A stretch of DNA of 64,000 nucleotides from Planctomycetota bacterium. GTDB lineage: Bacteria; Planctomycetota; Phycisphaerae; Phycisphaerales; UBA1924. A model generated the notes under the pieces. That model did not search any database. It saw nothing but the letters and a program-made list of their open reading frames with translations, and was not told the origin of the DNA. Shown here in pieces: positions 45,837 through 55,715 of this stretch; position 1 is the first letter of the stretch; each line of letters begins with the position of its first letter. A program made the translations under genes and the position numbers. The stretch spans positions 1 through 64,000 of the forward strand of contig JAFEBO010000002.1 in the NCBI GenBank assembly GCA_018242625.1, read 5' to 3'.

Positions 45837-47192
45837 TTACGGGAAGATGCCGCGGGCGGCGTAGGCCTGATTGAGGCGTTCGCAGGCGGCGATGTAGGAG
45901 GCGGTGCGGAGGTCGCAATTGTACTTGCGGCGTGCGTCGCGTGTCTTGGAAGCGGCCTTGACCATGTGCTTGTTGAGCTCGCGATCGACGTGCTCAAGGT
46001 CCCAGGACTGGTAGGTCTTGTTCTGGACCCACTCGAAGTAGGAGACGGTCACGCCGCCGGCGTTGCAGAGGATGGCGGGGAGAACTTCGATGCCGCGCTC
46101 GATGAGGATGCGCTCACCGGCGGGCGTCGTTGGCGCGTTGGCGCCCTCGGCGATGACGACGGCGTTGATCATCTTCGCTTCTGCTTCCTGGATCATCTGC
46201 TCGAGAGCGGCGGGGATGAAGACCTCGACCTTGGTCTTGTAGAACTCTTCCTTGCTGACGGAAGTGGCCTTGGGATACCCGCCGACGCCGCCCTTCTGCT
46301 GGACGTAGACGGCGAGATCGTGGGCGTCGATGCCTTTCTCGTTCTTGAGGAAGCCGGTGTGATCGGCGACGGCAACGAGCTTGGCGCCCTTGTCCTGGAA
46401 GATCTTGGCCGACCAGGAACCGACGTTTCCGAAGCCCAGGACGCTGAAGGTGCACTGCTCGGGCTTGAGGCCGATTTCGGGGAGCATTTCGACCAGCGTG
46501 TCGACGACGCCCTGGCCGGTGGCCTTCTCGCGGCCGACGGAGCCGCCGTATTCAACCGGCTTGCCGGTGATGACAGCGGCGGGGTCCTTGCCGCCCACGT
46601 CCGCGAGGAACGAGTAGGTGTCGGCGATCCAGGCCATGTGCTGGGCGTTGGAGCCGACGTCGGGAGCGGGGATGTCGTAATCGGGGCCGATGCCGTGGGC
46701 GATGGCGGTGGTGAAGCGGCGGACGATGCGCTCCATTTCACCGTTGCTGTGCTTGCGAGGGTCGACCTTGACGCCGCCCTTGCCGCCGCCGAAGGGCACG
46801 CCGACAAGCGAGCACTTCATGGTCATGAGGAAGGCGAGGGACTTGACGTCGTCGAGGTGAACGTCGTGATGGAAGCGGAGGCCGCCCTTGTACGGGCCGA
46901 GGGCGTTGTTGTGCTGGACGCGGTAGCCCTTGAAAAGACGGTAGTGACCGTCGTCCATCTTCACGGGGAAGTGGACCATGATCTCGGTCTTGGGCTGGGC
47001 GAGGATGATCTGAACGCGGTGCGGAAGTCCCATGAGCTCCGCGGCGTAAAGCATCGAGCCGACGGTCTGGCGGTACAGGTTGTGCGGATCGGCGGGGAAG
47101 CCAAGCTCGTCGAAGATGGGCGAGTTGTAGCTCGCGGGGGGAACGTTTTTCGGTTTTTGCATCTGTGTCGGGGGCTTGGCAAGGGTGGTCAT
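45837..47192 (-). CDS. Glutamate dehydrogenase (Glu/Leu/Phe/Val dehydrogenase family)
   Basis: A 451-residue enzyme for interconversion of glutamate and 2-oxoglutarate plus ammonia. KGGLRFH (Lys102) and the catalytic segment PFGGGKGG (Lys138) are present, and VLGFGNVGSWSA forms the dinucleotide-binding loop. The length and the opening SPIFDELGFPADP fit the small hexameric class; coenzyme preference cannot be read safely. A good terminator follows. A 39-bp piece of its 3' half is duplicated at 42769. It is divergent from the M50 protease gene, 226 bp away. Confidence 0.93.
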   Translation of the reverse strand: MTTLAKPPTQMQKPKNVPPASYNSPIFDELGFPADPHNLYRQTVGSMLYAAELMGLPHRVQIILAQPKTEIMVHFPVKMDDGHYRLFKGYRVQHNNALGPYKGGLRFHHDVHLDDVKSLAFLMTMKCSLVGVPFGGGKGGVKVDPRKHSNGEMERIVRRFTTAIAHGIGPDYDIPAPDVGSNAQHMAWIADTYSFLADVGGKDPAAVITGKPVEYGGSVGREKATGQGVVDTLVEMLPEIGLKPEQCTFSVLGFGNVGSWSAKIFQDKGAKLVAVADHTGFLKNEKGIDAHDLAVYVQQKGGVGGYPKATSVSKEEFYKTKVEVFIPAALEQMIQEAEAKMINAVVIAEGANAPTTPAGERILIERGIEVLPAILCNAGGVTVSYFEWVQNKTYQSWDLEHVDRELNKHMVKAASKTRDARRKYNCDLRTASYIAACERLNQAYAARGIFP

Positions 47193-47375
47193 AGATTGGT
47201 CCGCAGGTGAATTGGCGGAGAAGCGGTCTGCTCGTCGGGCTGACTGATTGCCCGGGCGACCCCCACGGCGTCCGCGGTGCCGGGCCTGAATAGTAGTTCG
47301 GACGGGCGGGGGGAGTCACCCGCTTGGCCGAAGCGTCCGGGATGGGCTCGGGCCCCCATTTGGGGCAGCTTTGGA

Positions 47376-47381
47376 TATGCT
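47376..47381 (+). promoter_or_regulatory. Putative -10 box (TATGCT)
   Basis: TATGCT lies 38 bp before the start codon of the M50 protease gene. It matches the hexamer found before two other plus-strand genes (32649 and 60433). TTGG at 47371 directly precedes it, and no separate -35 box is clear. Confidence 0.35.
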
Positions 47382-47418
47382 GAAAACGCGTTGCATACCG
47401 GAACAGGGAAGGAAGCAA

Positions 47419-49998
47419 ATGACGGCGGAAAGTACGGTTCCGGTCGAAAGTCGTGCCGCCGATGCGGGGCCCGCGATTGCGTATCGGCTGGACGCCCGAA
47501 AAGTGAGCTTCGCGGAACTCAGGGCGGCCGGGCCCCTCTGGCTGGCCCTGGTCGCGTGGGTGTTGTTCCGAATTTTTCGGATGCGATCTTCCGGCTCGCC
47601 GGACGATCCGCCGGTTGATTCCCTGAGCGACTTTCGTGTTGAGGCCGGCTCCTTCCCGGCCGAGGAAGCAGAATTACTCGCATCTCAAATCGAAGAACTC
47701 GGGACGCTGGGTTTTCACGAGCCGGTTTTTTTCTTCATCCGTGATGACCTGCACCGCGGCAAGCACTGGCTCGTGACATTCACCCACCGGTCGCGGCCGG
47801 TCGCGGCACGGATTCACAGGCACCTCTGGTGGGCGCCGCGGGTTCCGAAGCAGACAACCTTTTTCGAGTTTGTTACCGAGTTTGAGAACGACGACCCGGT
47901 TTGGAGCCTCTCCAGCAAGCCGGACCTGGCTTCACCCCCCCACATCCGGACCGTGCGGCGGACGGGGGCGAACGCGGCTGATTTGCTGAAAGTGCATCTC
48001 GAAGAGGTGGGCCGCTCGCGATCACGGGCGATTGCCGTTCTTGATGGCGAAGAGGCGGTCGGGACATTCGAACGGCTGCACGAGGAGATCCGTGACTTTC
48101 ATGTCGACCGGGGAGTTTTCCAGCCCGCCGGCGCTGCGCCGGCGGCGGAGGAAACGAGCAGAAACCCCGACGTGATGGCGGAGATCCGGCGTATCCAGAA
48201 CACAAAGACCAACTGGGGCGCGACGGCGATCATCCTGGTTGTGTCGCTGATCGCATTTCTCGCGATCGGGCTGCCGGGCATCTCGGGCTGGGTGCGGATG
48301 GGGATGCTGGTGGGCATCCTGCTGCTGCACGAGCTCGGGCACTTCGTGGCCATGAAGTTTTTCGGCTATTCCAACCTGCGGATGTTCTTCATCCCGGGCT
48401 TTGGGGCCGCGGTTTCGGGCCAGCACTACAACGTGGCGGCGTGGAAGAAGGTGATCGTTGCGCTGATGGGCCCGCTGCCGGGCATTGCGATCTCGATCCC
48501 GCTGGCTTTTGCGGGAGCGTGGACACACCAGCGATTCGTCGTCGAGCTCGCGGTGATGATGCTGTTCCTGAACGGGTTCAACCTGCTGCCCATCCTGCCG
48601 CTCGACGGCGGCCGCGTGGCGCACGTCATCCTGTTCTCGCGGAACTTCTGGCTGGATGCGGTGTTCCGCGTGGCGACCGCGCTGGCATTCATGGGACTTG
48701 CCATTCCTACCAAGAGCCCGATACTGATCGGGCTGGCGGCGGGGCCCATCGCCGGCCTGCCGCGCGCCATCAAGCTTGCCGAGATCGCGCGTGCCCTGCG
48801 GCGCGAGGGCTTTTCGCCCGAGTCGCGGGACGGCCGGACGATCCCCGCGGAGGCTGCGGACACCATCATCGATCGGATCCGCGCGAAGTTCTCACGCCCG
48901 ATTCACCCAAGGCTGCTTGCGCAGCAGACACTGGGAGTATTTGAAGATCTGAACACCCGGCCCCCGGGGGTTCTTGCGAGCGCTTCGCTCCTCCTGCTGT
49001 ACGCGGGGAGCTTTGGGGCGGTGACGCTGCTCGCTGTCGTGCTCGTGATGACGGGGCGTGCCAAGGCGATGGATACCGCGCGTGATGATGCGCAGCGTCC
49101 GCAGCACAGCCTTGTACCGGAGAAGATCAGAAGGAGCGGCAGCAGCGCGGGAGAGCGGAGCTTTGTCGCGGCCACTTCTGCCGGCGGGGGGAGAGATCTC
49201 TTTGAGAGGGCAACGGCACTTGCCAAGCCGGGCGAATCCGTCACGATGCTGGGTGATACGGTGCTTGTCTCGGTTCCAAAGGATGATCTTGCGCGGCAGC
49301 GCGCGTGGGCGGAGGCGCTCGCGGGGCCTTCGGTCGTCGTAGACTGCGAGGGTGAGCGGGCGGGGCTGATGTTCAACTTTGCCGCGACGGTGCCCGATGC
49401 GGCTCAGGCGACCAAACTCGATCAGGAATTTGGCGACTTTTTCGCTCTGCCGGGCAACAGCAAGCTGCTGCCGCCGTGGGCGGGCAGTCCGAGCGCGGAA
49501 GTGCGGCGGGCCAGGGATCTGTACCTCCGTCTTGAGAAAGTCGAAACCGACGACGATCCCGAAATGCAGAGCATGAACAAAGAATTCATGGACCTGCGGC
49601 TGGATCCGGAGAAGAGACAGGCGCTGACAAAGAGGTTTGTCGCCCGGCGCCGCGAGTTGCACGAGGCGGCCGTGCGCAAGACCATCGAAGAACTGGGTTC
49701 AGAGCCCGAGCGAAAAATGGCTCAGGAGTATCTCGAACTGATCCAATCCGCGCCGCCCGCGAGCATCTTTGAAAAGGAAACCGAACTCTTTGCTCCGCGT
49801 CTGGGGCGGGCGGGAACGGAACAGGAATGGGTCTGCGCGGGCGATGGATATTGCTTCGTGGAAGGGCAGGAGATCTTTATCTCCGGCCTGCGGTTTAACG
49901 ACCCTTCGCGCGGACCCGAAGTCCTCGCGAAGTGGCTCCTCGAGAACGGGTGCAGGGACGTGAGGTACGGCGTCGGGGCCGTCGATCCGGACGACTGA
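47419..49998 (+). CDS. Large M50-family membrane metalloprotease
   Basis: An 859-residue multi-pass membrane protein. The first membrane helix (LWLALVAWVLFRIF) is followed by a 200-residue soluble domain. The M50 core has six or so helices with the zinc motif HELGH (304-308) and the matching LDGGR (395-399), like the site-2 protease and sporulation FB family. A further helix lies near LLLLYAGSFGAVTLLAVVLVM. The last 280 residues are soluble, helical and acidic. I start at ATG 47419 (AAGGAAG upstream). Such proteases cut within membranes, for example anti-sigma factors; the substrate is unknown. The next gene starts immediately after its stop. Confidence 0.9.
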   Translation: MTAESTVPVESRAADAGPAIAYRLDARKVSFAELRAAGPLWLALVAWVLFRIFRMRSSGSPDDPPVDSLSDFRVEAGSFPAEEAELLASQIEELGTLGFHEPVFFFIRDDLHRGKHWLVTFTHRSRPVAARIHRHLWWAPRVPKQTTFFEFVTEFENDDPVWSLSSKPDLASPPHIRTVRRTGANAADLLKVHLEEVGRSRSRAIAVLDGEEAVGTFERLHEEIRDFHVDRGVFQPAGAAPAAEETSRNPDVMAEIRRIQNTKTNWGATAIILVVSLIAFLAIGLPGISGWVRMGMLVGILLLHELGHFVAMKFFGYSNLRMFFIPGFGAAVSGQHYNVAAWKKVIVALMGPLPGIAISIPLAFAGAWTHQRFVVELAVMMLFLNGFNLLPILPLDGGRVAHVILFSRNFWLDAVFRVATALAFMGLAIPTKSPILIGLAAGPIAGLPRAIKLAEIARALRREGFSPESRDGRTIPAEAADTIIDRIRAKFSRPIHPRLLAQQTLGVFEDLNTRPPGVLASASLLLLYAGSFGAVTLLAVVLVMTGRAKAMDTARDDAQRPQHSLVPEKIRRSGSSAGERSFVAATSAGGGRDLFERATALAKPGESVTMLGDTVLVSVPKDDLARQRAWAEALAGPSVVVDCEGERAGLMFNFAATVPDAAQATKLDQEFGDFFALPGNSKLLPPWAGSPSAEVRRARDLYLRLEKVETDDDPEMQSMNKEFMDLRLDPEKRQALTKRFVARRRELHEAAVRKTIEELGSEPERKMAQEYLELIQSAPPASIFEKETELFAPRLGRAGTEQEWVCAGDGYCFVEGQEIFISGLRFNDPSRGPEVLAKWLLENGCRDVRYGVGAVDPDD

Positions 49999-50379
49999 AT
50001 GCCGGCCTTTGATTCAGGCATGATCGTGTACTTCGCGGCGGACCTGCTCTGGGCCAGCAAGATCAAGGCGACAGCGGACGCGCTGGGGCTGGCCTGCCGC
50101 CCGGTGCGGAACATGGAGATGCTGGAGGCGCGGCTGGCGGACAGCCCGGTCGGAGCTTTGCTCGTGGATCTTGCATCTCCGGAGATCGCCATGGCGATGA
50201 TCGCCCGGGTGAAACCTCGCGGGCCGGAGATCCGGGTGCTCGCATTCGGACCCCACATCGAGCGGGAGACACTCCAGGCCGCTCGTGCGGCAGGCGCCGA
50301 TGAAGTGCTGACGCGTGGCGCGTTCGACCACAACATGGACCAGGTACTCTTGCGATTCGGAAGCGGTTCCCGCACATGA
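49999..50379 (+). CDS. Degenerate receiver-like protein
   Basis: A 126-residue protein whose ATG follows the stop of the M50 gene without a gap (TGAATG), so it is coupled to it. The sequence MIVYFAADLLWASKIKATADAL, ALLVDLASPE, IRVLAFGPH and AGADEVLTRGAF tracks the alpha/beta pattern of a response-regulator receiver. The phospho-site Asp is kept in LLVDLA. The usual acidic pair is reduced to a single Asp (AAD), and the Lys before the last strand is replaced by Arg (LTRGAF). It may bind a partner without being phosphorylated (inference). Confidence 0.7.
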   Translation: MPAFDSGMIVYFAADLLWASKIKATADALGLACRPVRNMEMLEARLADSPVGALLVDLASPEIAMAMIARVKPRGPEIRVLAFGPHIERETLQAARAAGADEVLTRGAFDHNMDQVLLRFGSGSRT

Positions 50380-50422
50380 ATTTCTGGTTTCCGCCGCGGA
50401 GTCGAATAGAGGCAGGCACATC

Positions 50423-51154
50423 GTGATCAAGGAACTGCTCTAGGACCGCAACCCGCGACGGTGGATTCTGCCGATCGCGCTCATCGGTCTTGGGTTCACG
50501 ACACTTCGCGGTCGTTTCAGCTCTTCGGACAGTCTGGTGCTCATCGGCGGAGGCGTCGTAGTTCTCGGGTTCGAACTGCTGCTGACGCGGTCGCCGATCT
50601 TACGACCGAGGCGATGCTGTCCGCGGTGCAACTGCCTGAGTGATGCGAAGCTCAAGGAGTGCCCTTGCTGTGGCCGCTCGTGGCTGAAGGAGCCCGGCAT
50701 GTTCTTCCCGCTCGAAGTGTGGGCGATTCCTGCGGTCGCTCGAAAAGCTCGCTGGGCCCGAGCCGGCGCGATTCTGATGGCGGCTTTCGCCGGGGTGGTG
50801 CTGTACTTCACCTTCAACTCCGCTCCGCTCGCGATTGTGGTCGGCCTTGCCTGCTGGATGATGTTCACTCGGGTTGCGAGCGTGCTCGCGCTCAAGTCGG
50901 CGTGCGATCTGCTCCAGACACATGCGGGACGGCTGTGCCGGACCTGCCTCTACCCGCTGGATCGTTCGATGACCGTCTGTCCCGAATGCGGGCAGCCCGG
51001 TACCGCTAACTCCTCACGTTGGGCGTGGGCTCGAACAGGGCTCTGGTGGCCTCGCGGAACGATTTCAGATCTCATGAAGGCGGACGAGGAAGGCCGCGAG
51101 CAGTCGCTGCGAGCCGGCCCCGCGACCGGGGCGCGAGGCGAGGGGCTTTTCTAG
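50423..51154 (+). pseudogene. Zinc-ribbon membrane protein gene interrupted by an amber codon
   Basis: From the GTG at 50423 the frame reads MIKELL, then TAG at 50441-50443, then DRNPRRWILPIALIGLGF, a membrane helix, and continues open for 236 codons. It has two membrane regions and four CxxC-type clusters (CPRCNCL, CPCCGRSW, CRTCLYPL, CPECGQPG), forming two zinc ribbons. A CAG-to-TAG change (Gln) would explain the stop. Translation could restart inside, for example at the GTG at 50537 (205 residues), which lacks a ribosome-binding site and cuts the first helix. Function unknown; it lies between the receiver gene and rpsA. Confidence 0.6.
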
Positions 51155-51441
51155 CGATTCCCGACCCGTCAGCGGACCCCGGCCGGGCTCTGGAGGACGG
51201 CTTCGAACCCGGACAAGGCCTAAACTTCCGCCTGTCGGTTGGTCGACCGACTCCGGGTTGCCGCGGGTGTTCGCGGCGGCCGGTTCGTTCTGCAGGATGC
51301 CGAACGCCCCCGTTCCTCTCCGCGAGAGGGGGCAGACCAAGGGCCGTGACCCGCCAAGCGGGCGCCACGGTTCGCGGTTTCGGTGCCGACGCGTGCGCTC
51401 GACCGGCGCAGCGCGGGGCACTCGAGGGACAAAGAGAAAAC
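51155..51441 (+). other. Non-coding leader region of rpsA
   Basis: No protein is supported in these 287 bases. There are several short inverted repeats, such as GTCGGT...ACCGAC at 51234-51251, and a G/C-rich stretch. The ribosome-binding site for rpsA is AAAGAGA at 51431-51437. Ribosomal protein S1 genes are often autoregulated through their leaders; nothing specific can be shown here. Confidence 0.4.
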
Positions 51442-53220
<1,779 letters not shown>

Positions 53221-53244
53221 GCAGCGGCAAGGCCAAAAAACCTC

Positions 53245-53275
53245 AAGCCCCGGTCAATGGACCGGGGCTTTTCAT
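53245..53275 (+). terminator. Intrinsic terminator of rpsA
   Basis: AAGCCCCGGTC and GACCGGGGCTT form a perfect 11-bp stem with a four-base loop (AATG), followed by TTTCATTT. It begins 24 bp after the rpsA stop codon. Confidence 0.9.
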
Positions 53276-53373
53276 TTGCCGCGTGCGCGATCTGGGCGGG
53301 CCACGGAACCGGGCGACGTGCGGCGGAGGTAAAGTCATGATCGGCCCGGCGCGTCAAAGGCGAGCCGGAACCG

Positions 53374-55491
53374 ATGATTTTCGAGGTTCAGCACATGGCT
53401 AGAAAGCTGATCAGGAAGAGAAGAGACACCTTGCGGCGGCTGTCGGTCATGGCGATGAGCATTTTCATTTCTGGGTTTTCCTGCGAGTCTTGGAATGTCG
53501 CGGCCGCCTGCGAGCGGCTCACGAGGTACATGATGCAACGGCCATGCCGGGCGAACGCCCAGAGGAACTTGTGGTCTTCGCTGCGCACGGAGGGCCCTGT
53601 TCTCGGAACCTGCGGGTTCTCGGGCCCGCGATGGCTTGCCGTGTTGCTCTGCCGCAACGCGGTTTGTGCCCTGCTGGCGACATCGCTGGCGTCGGGCGCG
53701 TTGGCCGGGCCGCCCGCCGCTCCCCAAGCGCCAGCTGCGGCCCCGGAGGCGGACATCAAGCCCGCACCGGCGAAAGTCCGGCTCACCGAGGCGATGCTGC
53801 GCCCGCCCGAACCGGCCAATGTGCTCGAGGCGTTCACCTCTGTCCGCAAGGCCATCGATTCATGGAATCTCGAAGGCATCACGGGCAAGATCGATGAACA
53901 CTGCGGCGCGGTCTGTGTGACGCTGCGGTTTGGCGGAAGGACGATCGGACGGGGTGTCGAACTGGGCGGCCCGGGCGCGCTGGAAAAGGCGGCGCGGGCC
54001 GCTATGCGCGATGCCGGCCGCTTCTTCGGCGAGAAGGGAAAGCCCCAAAGCTCCGGGCGGATCAGCATCGGGCTCGAGGTGGCGGGAGCGCTCGTCCCCT
54101 ACTCCCCTGAGAGCTATGACGATGCCGATCTCGAGATCGCTCCCGGCATCGAGGGTGTCGGAGCCAGGGCCGGCGCGGGCGACGCGGAAAAGTTCCGGGT
54201 CATCTTCCCGTCGATGATGTTGACGGCCGGGCAGAACTCGGACAAGTCCGTCGGAACTGGCGGCCAGTCTCCGGGCGATGCGCTCGCATCGTGCGCCGCG
54301 TTCGCACTTTCAGATCCCGCGCTCGCTGTGCGGGGCGGAGAAGCAAATTCCACCCAGTCGCTGATGAAGACCCGGGGAGTCGTCTTTTACCGCTTCGCGG
54401 TCGCGCAGGTCGGCCAGACCGACCCCGCAGAGGGGCCGGCGTTTCTCTACCGGTGCGGCAAGGTCGTTCCCGAACGCGACGTCACCGTCGCGTCCCTGCG
54501 CCGGTGGGCCAACGGCGTTGCCAACCATCTGCTCCTCCGGATACGCACATCGGACGGGGCCACGATGGTTTCGGGTCTTTATTCCCCGGTCTCGGGAGCA
54601 TCGATCCCGCGCGCCGAAACCGGAGAGGAAGCCCTGATCGGCTGGTCGCTCGCGTTCGCCGCGTCCAGAGGGTGCCTGGAACCTGAAACATCCCGACAGT
54701 GCCTGGCCGCGGCAAGAAGCATCGCCAAGGACCTGTGCGCCCGCGAGCCGGCGCAGCGCCGCGTCGAGAACTCTCCGGTGGCGAGCGCCGGGTTGCTGCT
54801 TCTGCTGCGGGAAATCGGAGACCCGATCGAAGGGTCGGCCGAAGCCGAGAAGGCCGCAACAAGTGTTGTGCGAAAGGTGCTGGAAGAGCCCGTGAAGTCG
54901 GGCGCTACTTCGGGCTTGTGCGCATACGCCGGTGCGGGCGCCGCCGGGGCGCTGGGCGATTCGGCCCGGCGGGGCATCCCCGCCATCTTCGCGGCCCTGC
55001 AAACAGACAAACTCGCCGCGGCGATGCCGTGGATCGTGCTTGCGGCAAAGACGGACGCGGGCGAGGCCGAGATCAAGCCCGCCCCTGCTCTGCGGGAATG
55101 GCGGGAGATGGTCCAGAAGTTCGTCATGACCGCACAGGACGCGGGGCCGGATGGTGAAGATCTCGTCGGCGGGATCGTCTTCGCCGGAACACGTTCGCCC
55201 CTGCCATCGGCCCAGAGCCTGCGCGTTGTTGCCGGACTCTGCGCGATGCTCGACGACGAACACCTCACCGGTCCGGACGAACGCGCGAAGGAAATCGCGC
55301 GGCTGATCCCGTGCCTTCGCTTCGTGCGTCAACTGCTGGCAGACGAATACAACGCGACGATGTACACCGATCCCACGCGGGCCCAGTGGGGAGCGCGAAA
55401 CTCGCTCTGGGACCAGCGGATGAGCGGCGAAGCCAGCGCGCTGGCGCTCGTCACGCTGTGCGAAGCGGCGGACGGAGCCGAACGGAAATAG
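53374..55491 (+). CDS. Large exported protein of unknown function
   Basis: The open frame encodes up to 705 residues, but its start is unclear. A signal peptide is visible at about residues 86-112 (RWLAVLLCRNAVCALLATSLASGALAG, read as two parts), so the true start may be the ATG at 53530 or a GTG at 53641. The mature part is Ala/Gly-rich: an Ala/Pro linker, then SWNLEGITGKIDEHCGAVCV, GRTIGRGVELG, YDDADLEIAPGI, and a helical C-terminal half rich in LLLLREIGD, REWREMVQKFV. I recognise no family. It is one of the longest unexplained genes in the window. Confidence 0.72.
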   Translation: MIFEVQHMARKLIRKRRDTLRRLSVMAMSIFISGFSCESWNVAAACERLTRYMMQRPCRANAQRNLWSSLRTEGPVLGTCGFSGPRWLAVLLCRNAVCALLATSLASGALAGPPAAPQAPAAAPEADIKPAPAKVRLTEAMLRPPEPANVLEAFTSVRKAIDSWNLEGITGKIDEHCGAVCVTLRFGGRTIGRGVELGGPGALEKAARAAMRDAGRFFGEKGKPQSSGRISIGLEVAGALVPYSPESYDDADLEIAPGIEGVGARAGAGDAEKFRVIFPSMMLTAGQNSDKSVGTGGQSPGDALASCAAFALSDPALAVRGGEANSTQSLMKTRGVVFYRFAVAQVGQTDPAEGPAFLYRCGKVVPERDVTVASLRRWANGVANHLLLRIRTSDGATMVSGLYSPVSGASIPRAETGEEALIGWSLAFAASRGCLEPETSRQCLAAARSIAKDLCAREPAQRRVENSPVASAGLLLLLREIGDPIEGSAEAEKAATSVVRKVLEEPVKSGATSGLCAYAGAGAAGALGDSARRGIPAIFAALQTDKLAAAMPWIVLAAKTDAGEAEIKPAPALREWREMVQKFVMTAQDAGPDGEDLVGGIVFAGTRSPLPSAQSLRVVAGLCAMLDDEHLTGPDERAKEIARLIPCLRFVRQLLADEYNATMYTDPTRAQWGARNSLWDQRMSGEASALALVTLCEAADGAERK

Positions 55492-55572
55492 GGCGAAAAC
55501 GGGCCCCCGCGCCCGGTTCGTGCAAACTTGAAATTTCGGCCCGGAAAGTGCCCGCAAAGAACGGAAAATCAG

Positions 55573-55618
55573 GGCCTTTTTTGACATCCCATCGCGGGAA
55601 ATGACGGCCTTTTTTGAC
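55573..55618. repeat. Two copies of GGCCTTTTTTGAC upstream of gyrA
   Basis: The 13-mer occurs at 55573-55585 and 55606-55618, 33 bp apart, in the 224-bp gap before gyrA. The second copy runs into TAGAAT (55619-55624), a -10-like box. ATCGCGGG and ATCGCGGC also flank the unit, so a 33-bp tandem duplication is likely. Confidence 0.6.
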
Positions 55619-55715
55619 TAGAATCGCGGCCTCGAAACCGCACGGCTCTGTCCGCCGGTTTTCGGTGCGAACGAGGAGGCCATTCCAGCTGGAATAGCCC
55701 CTTGCGGAGGTACGG

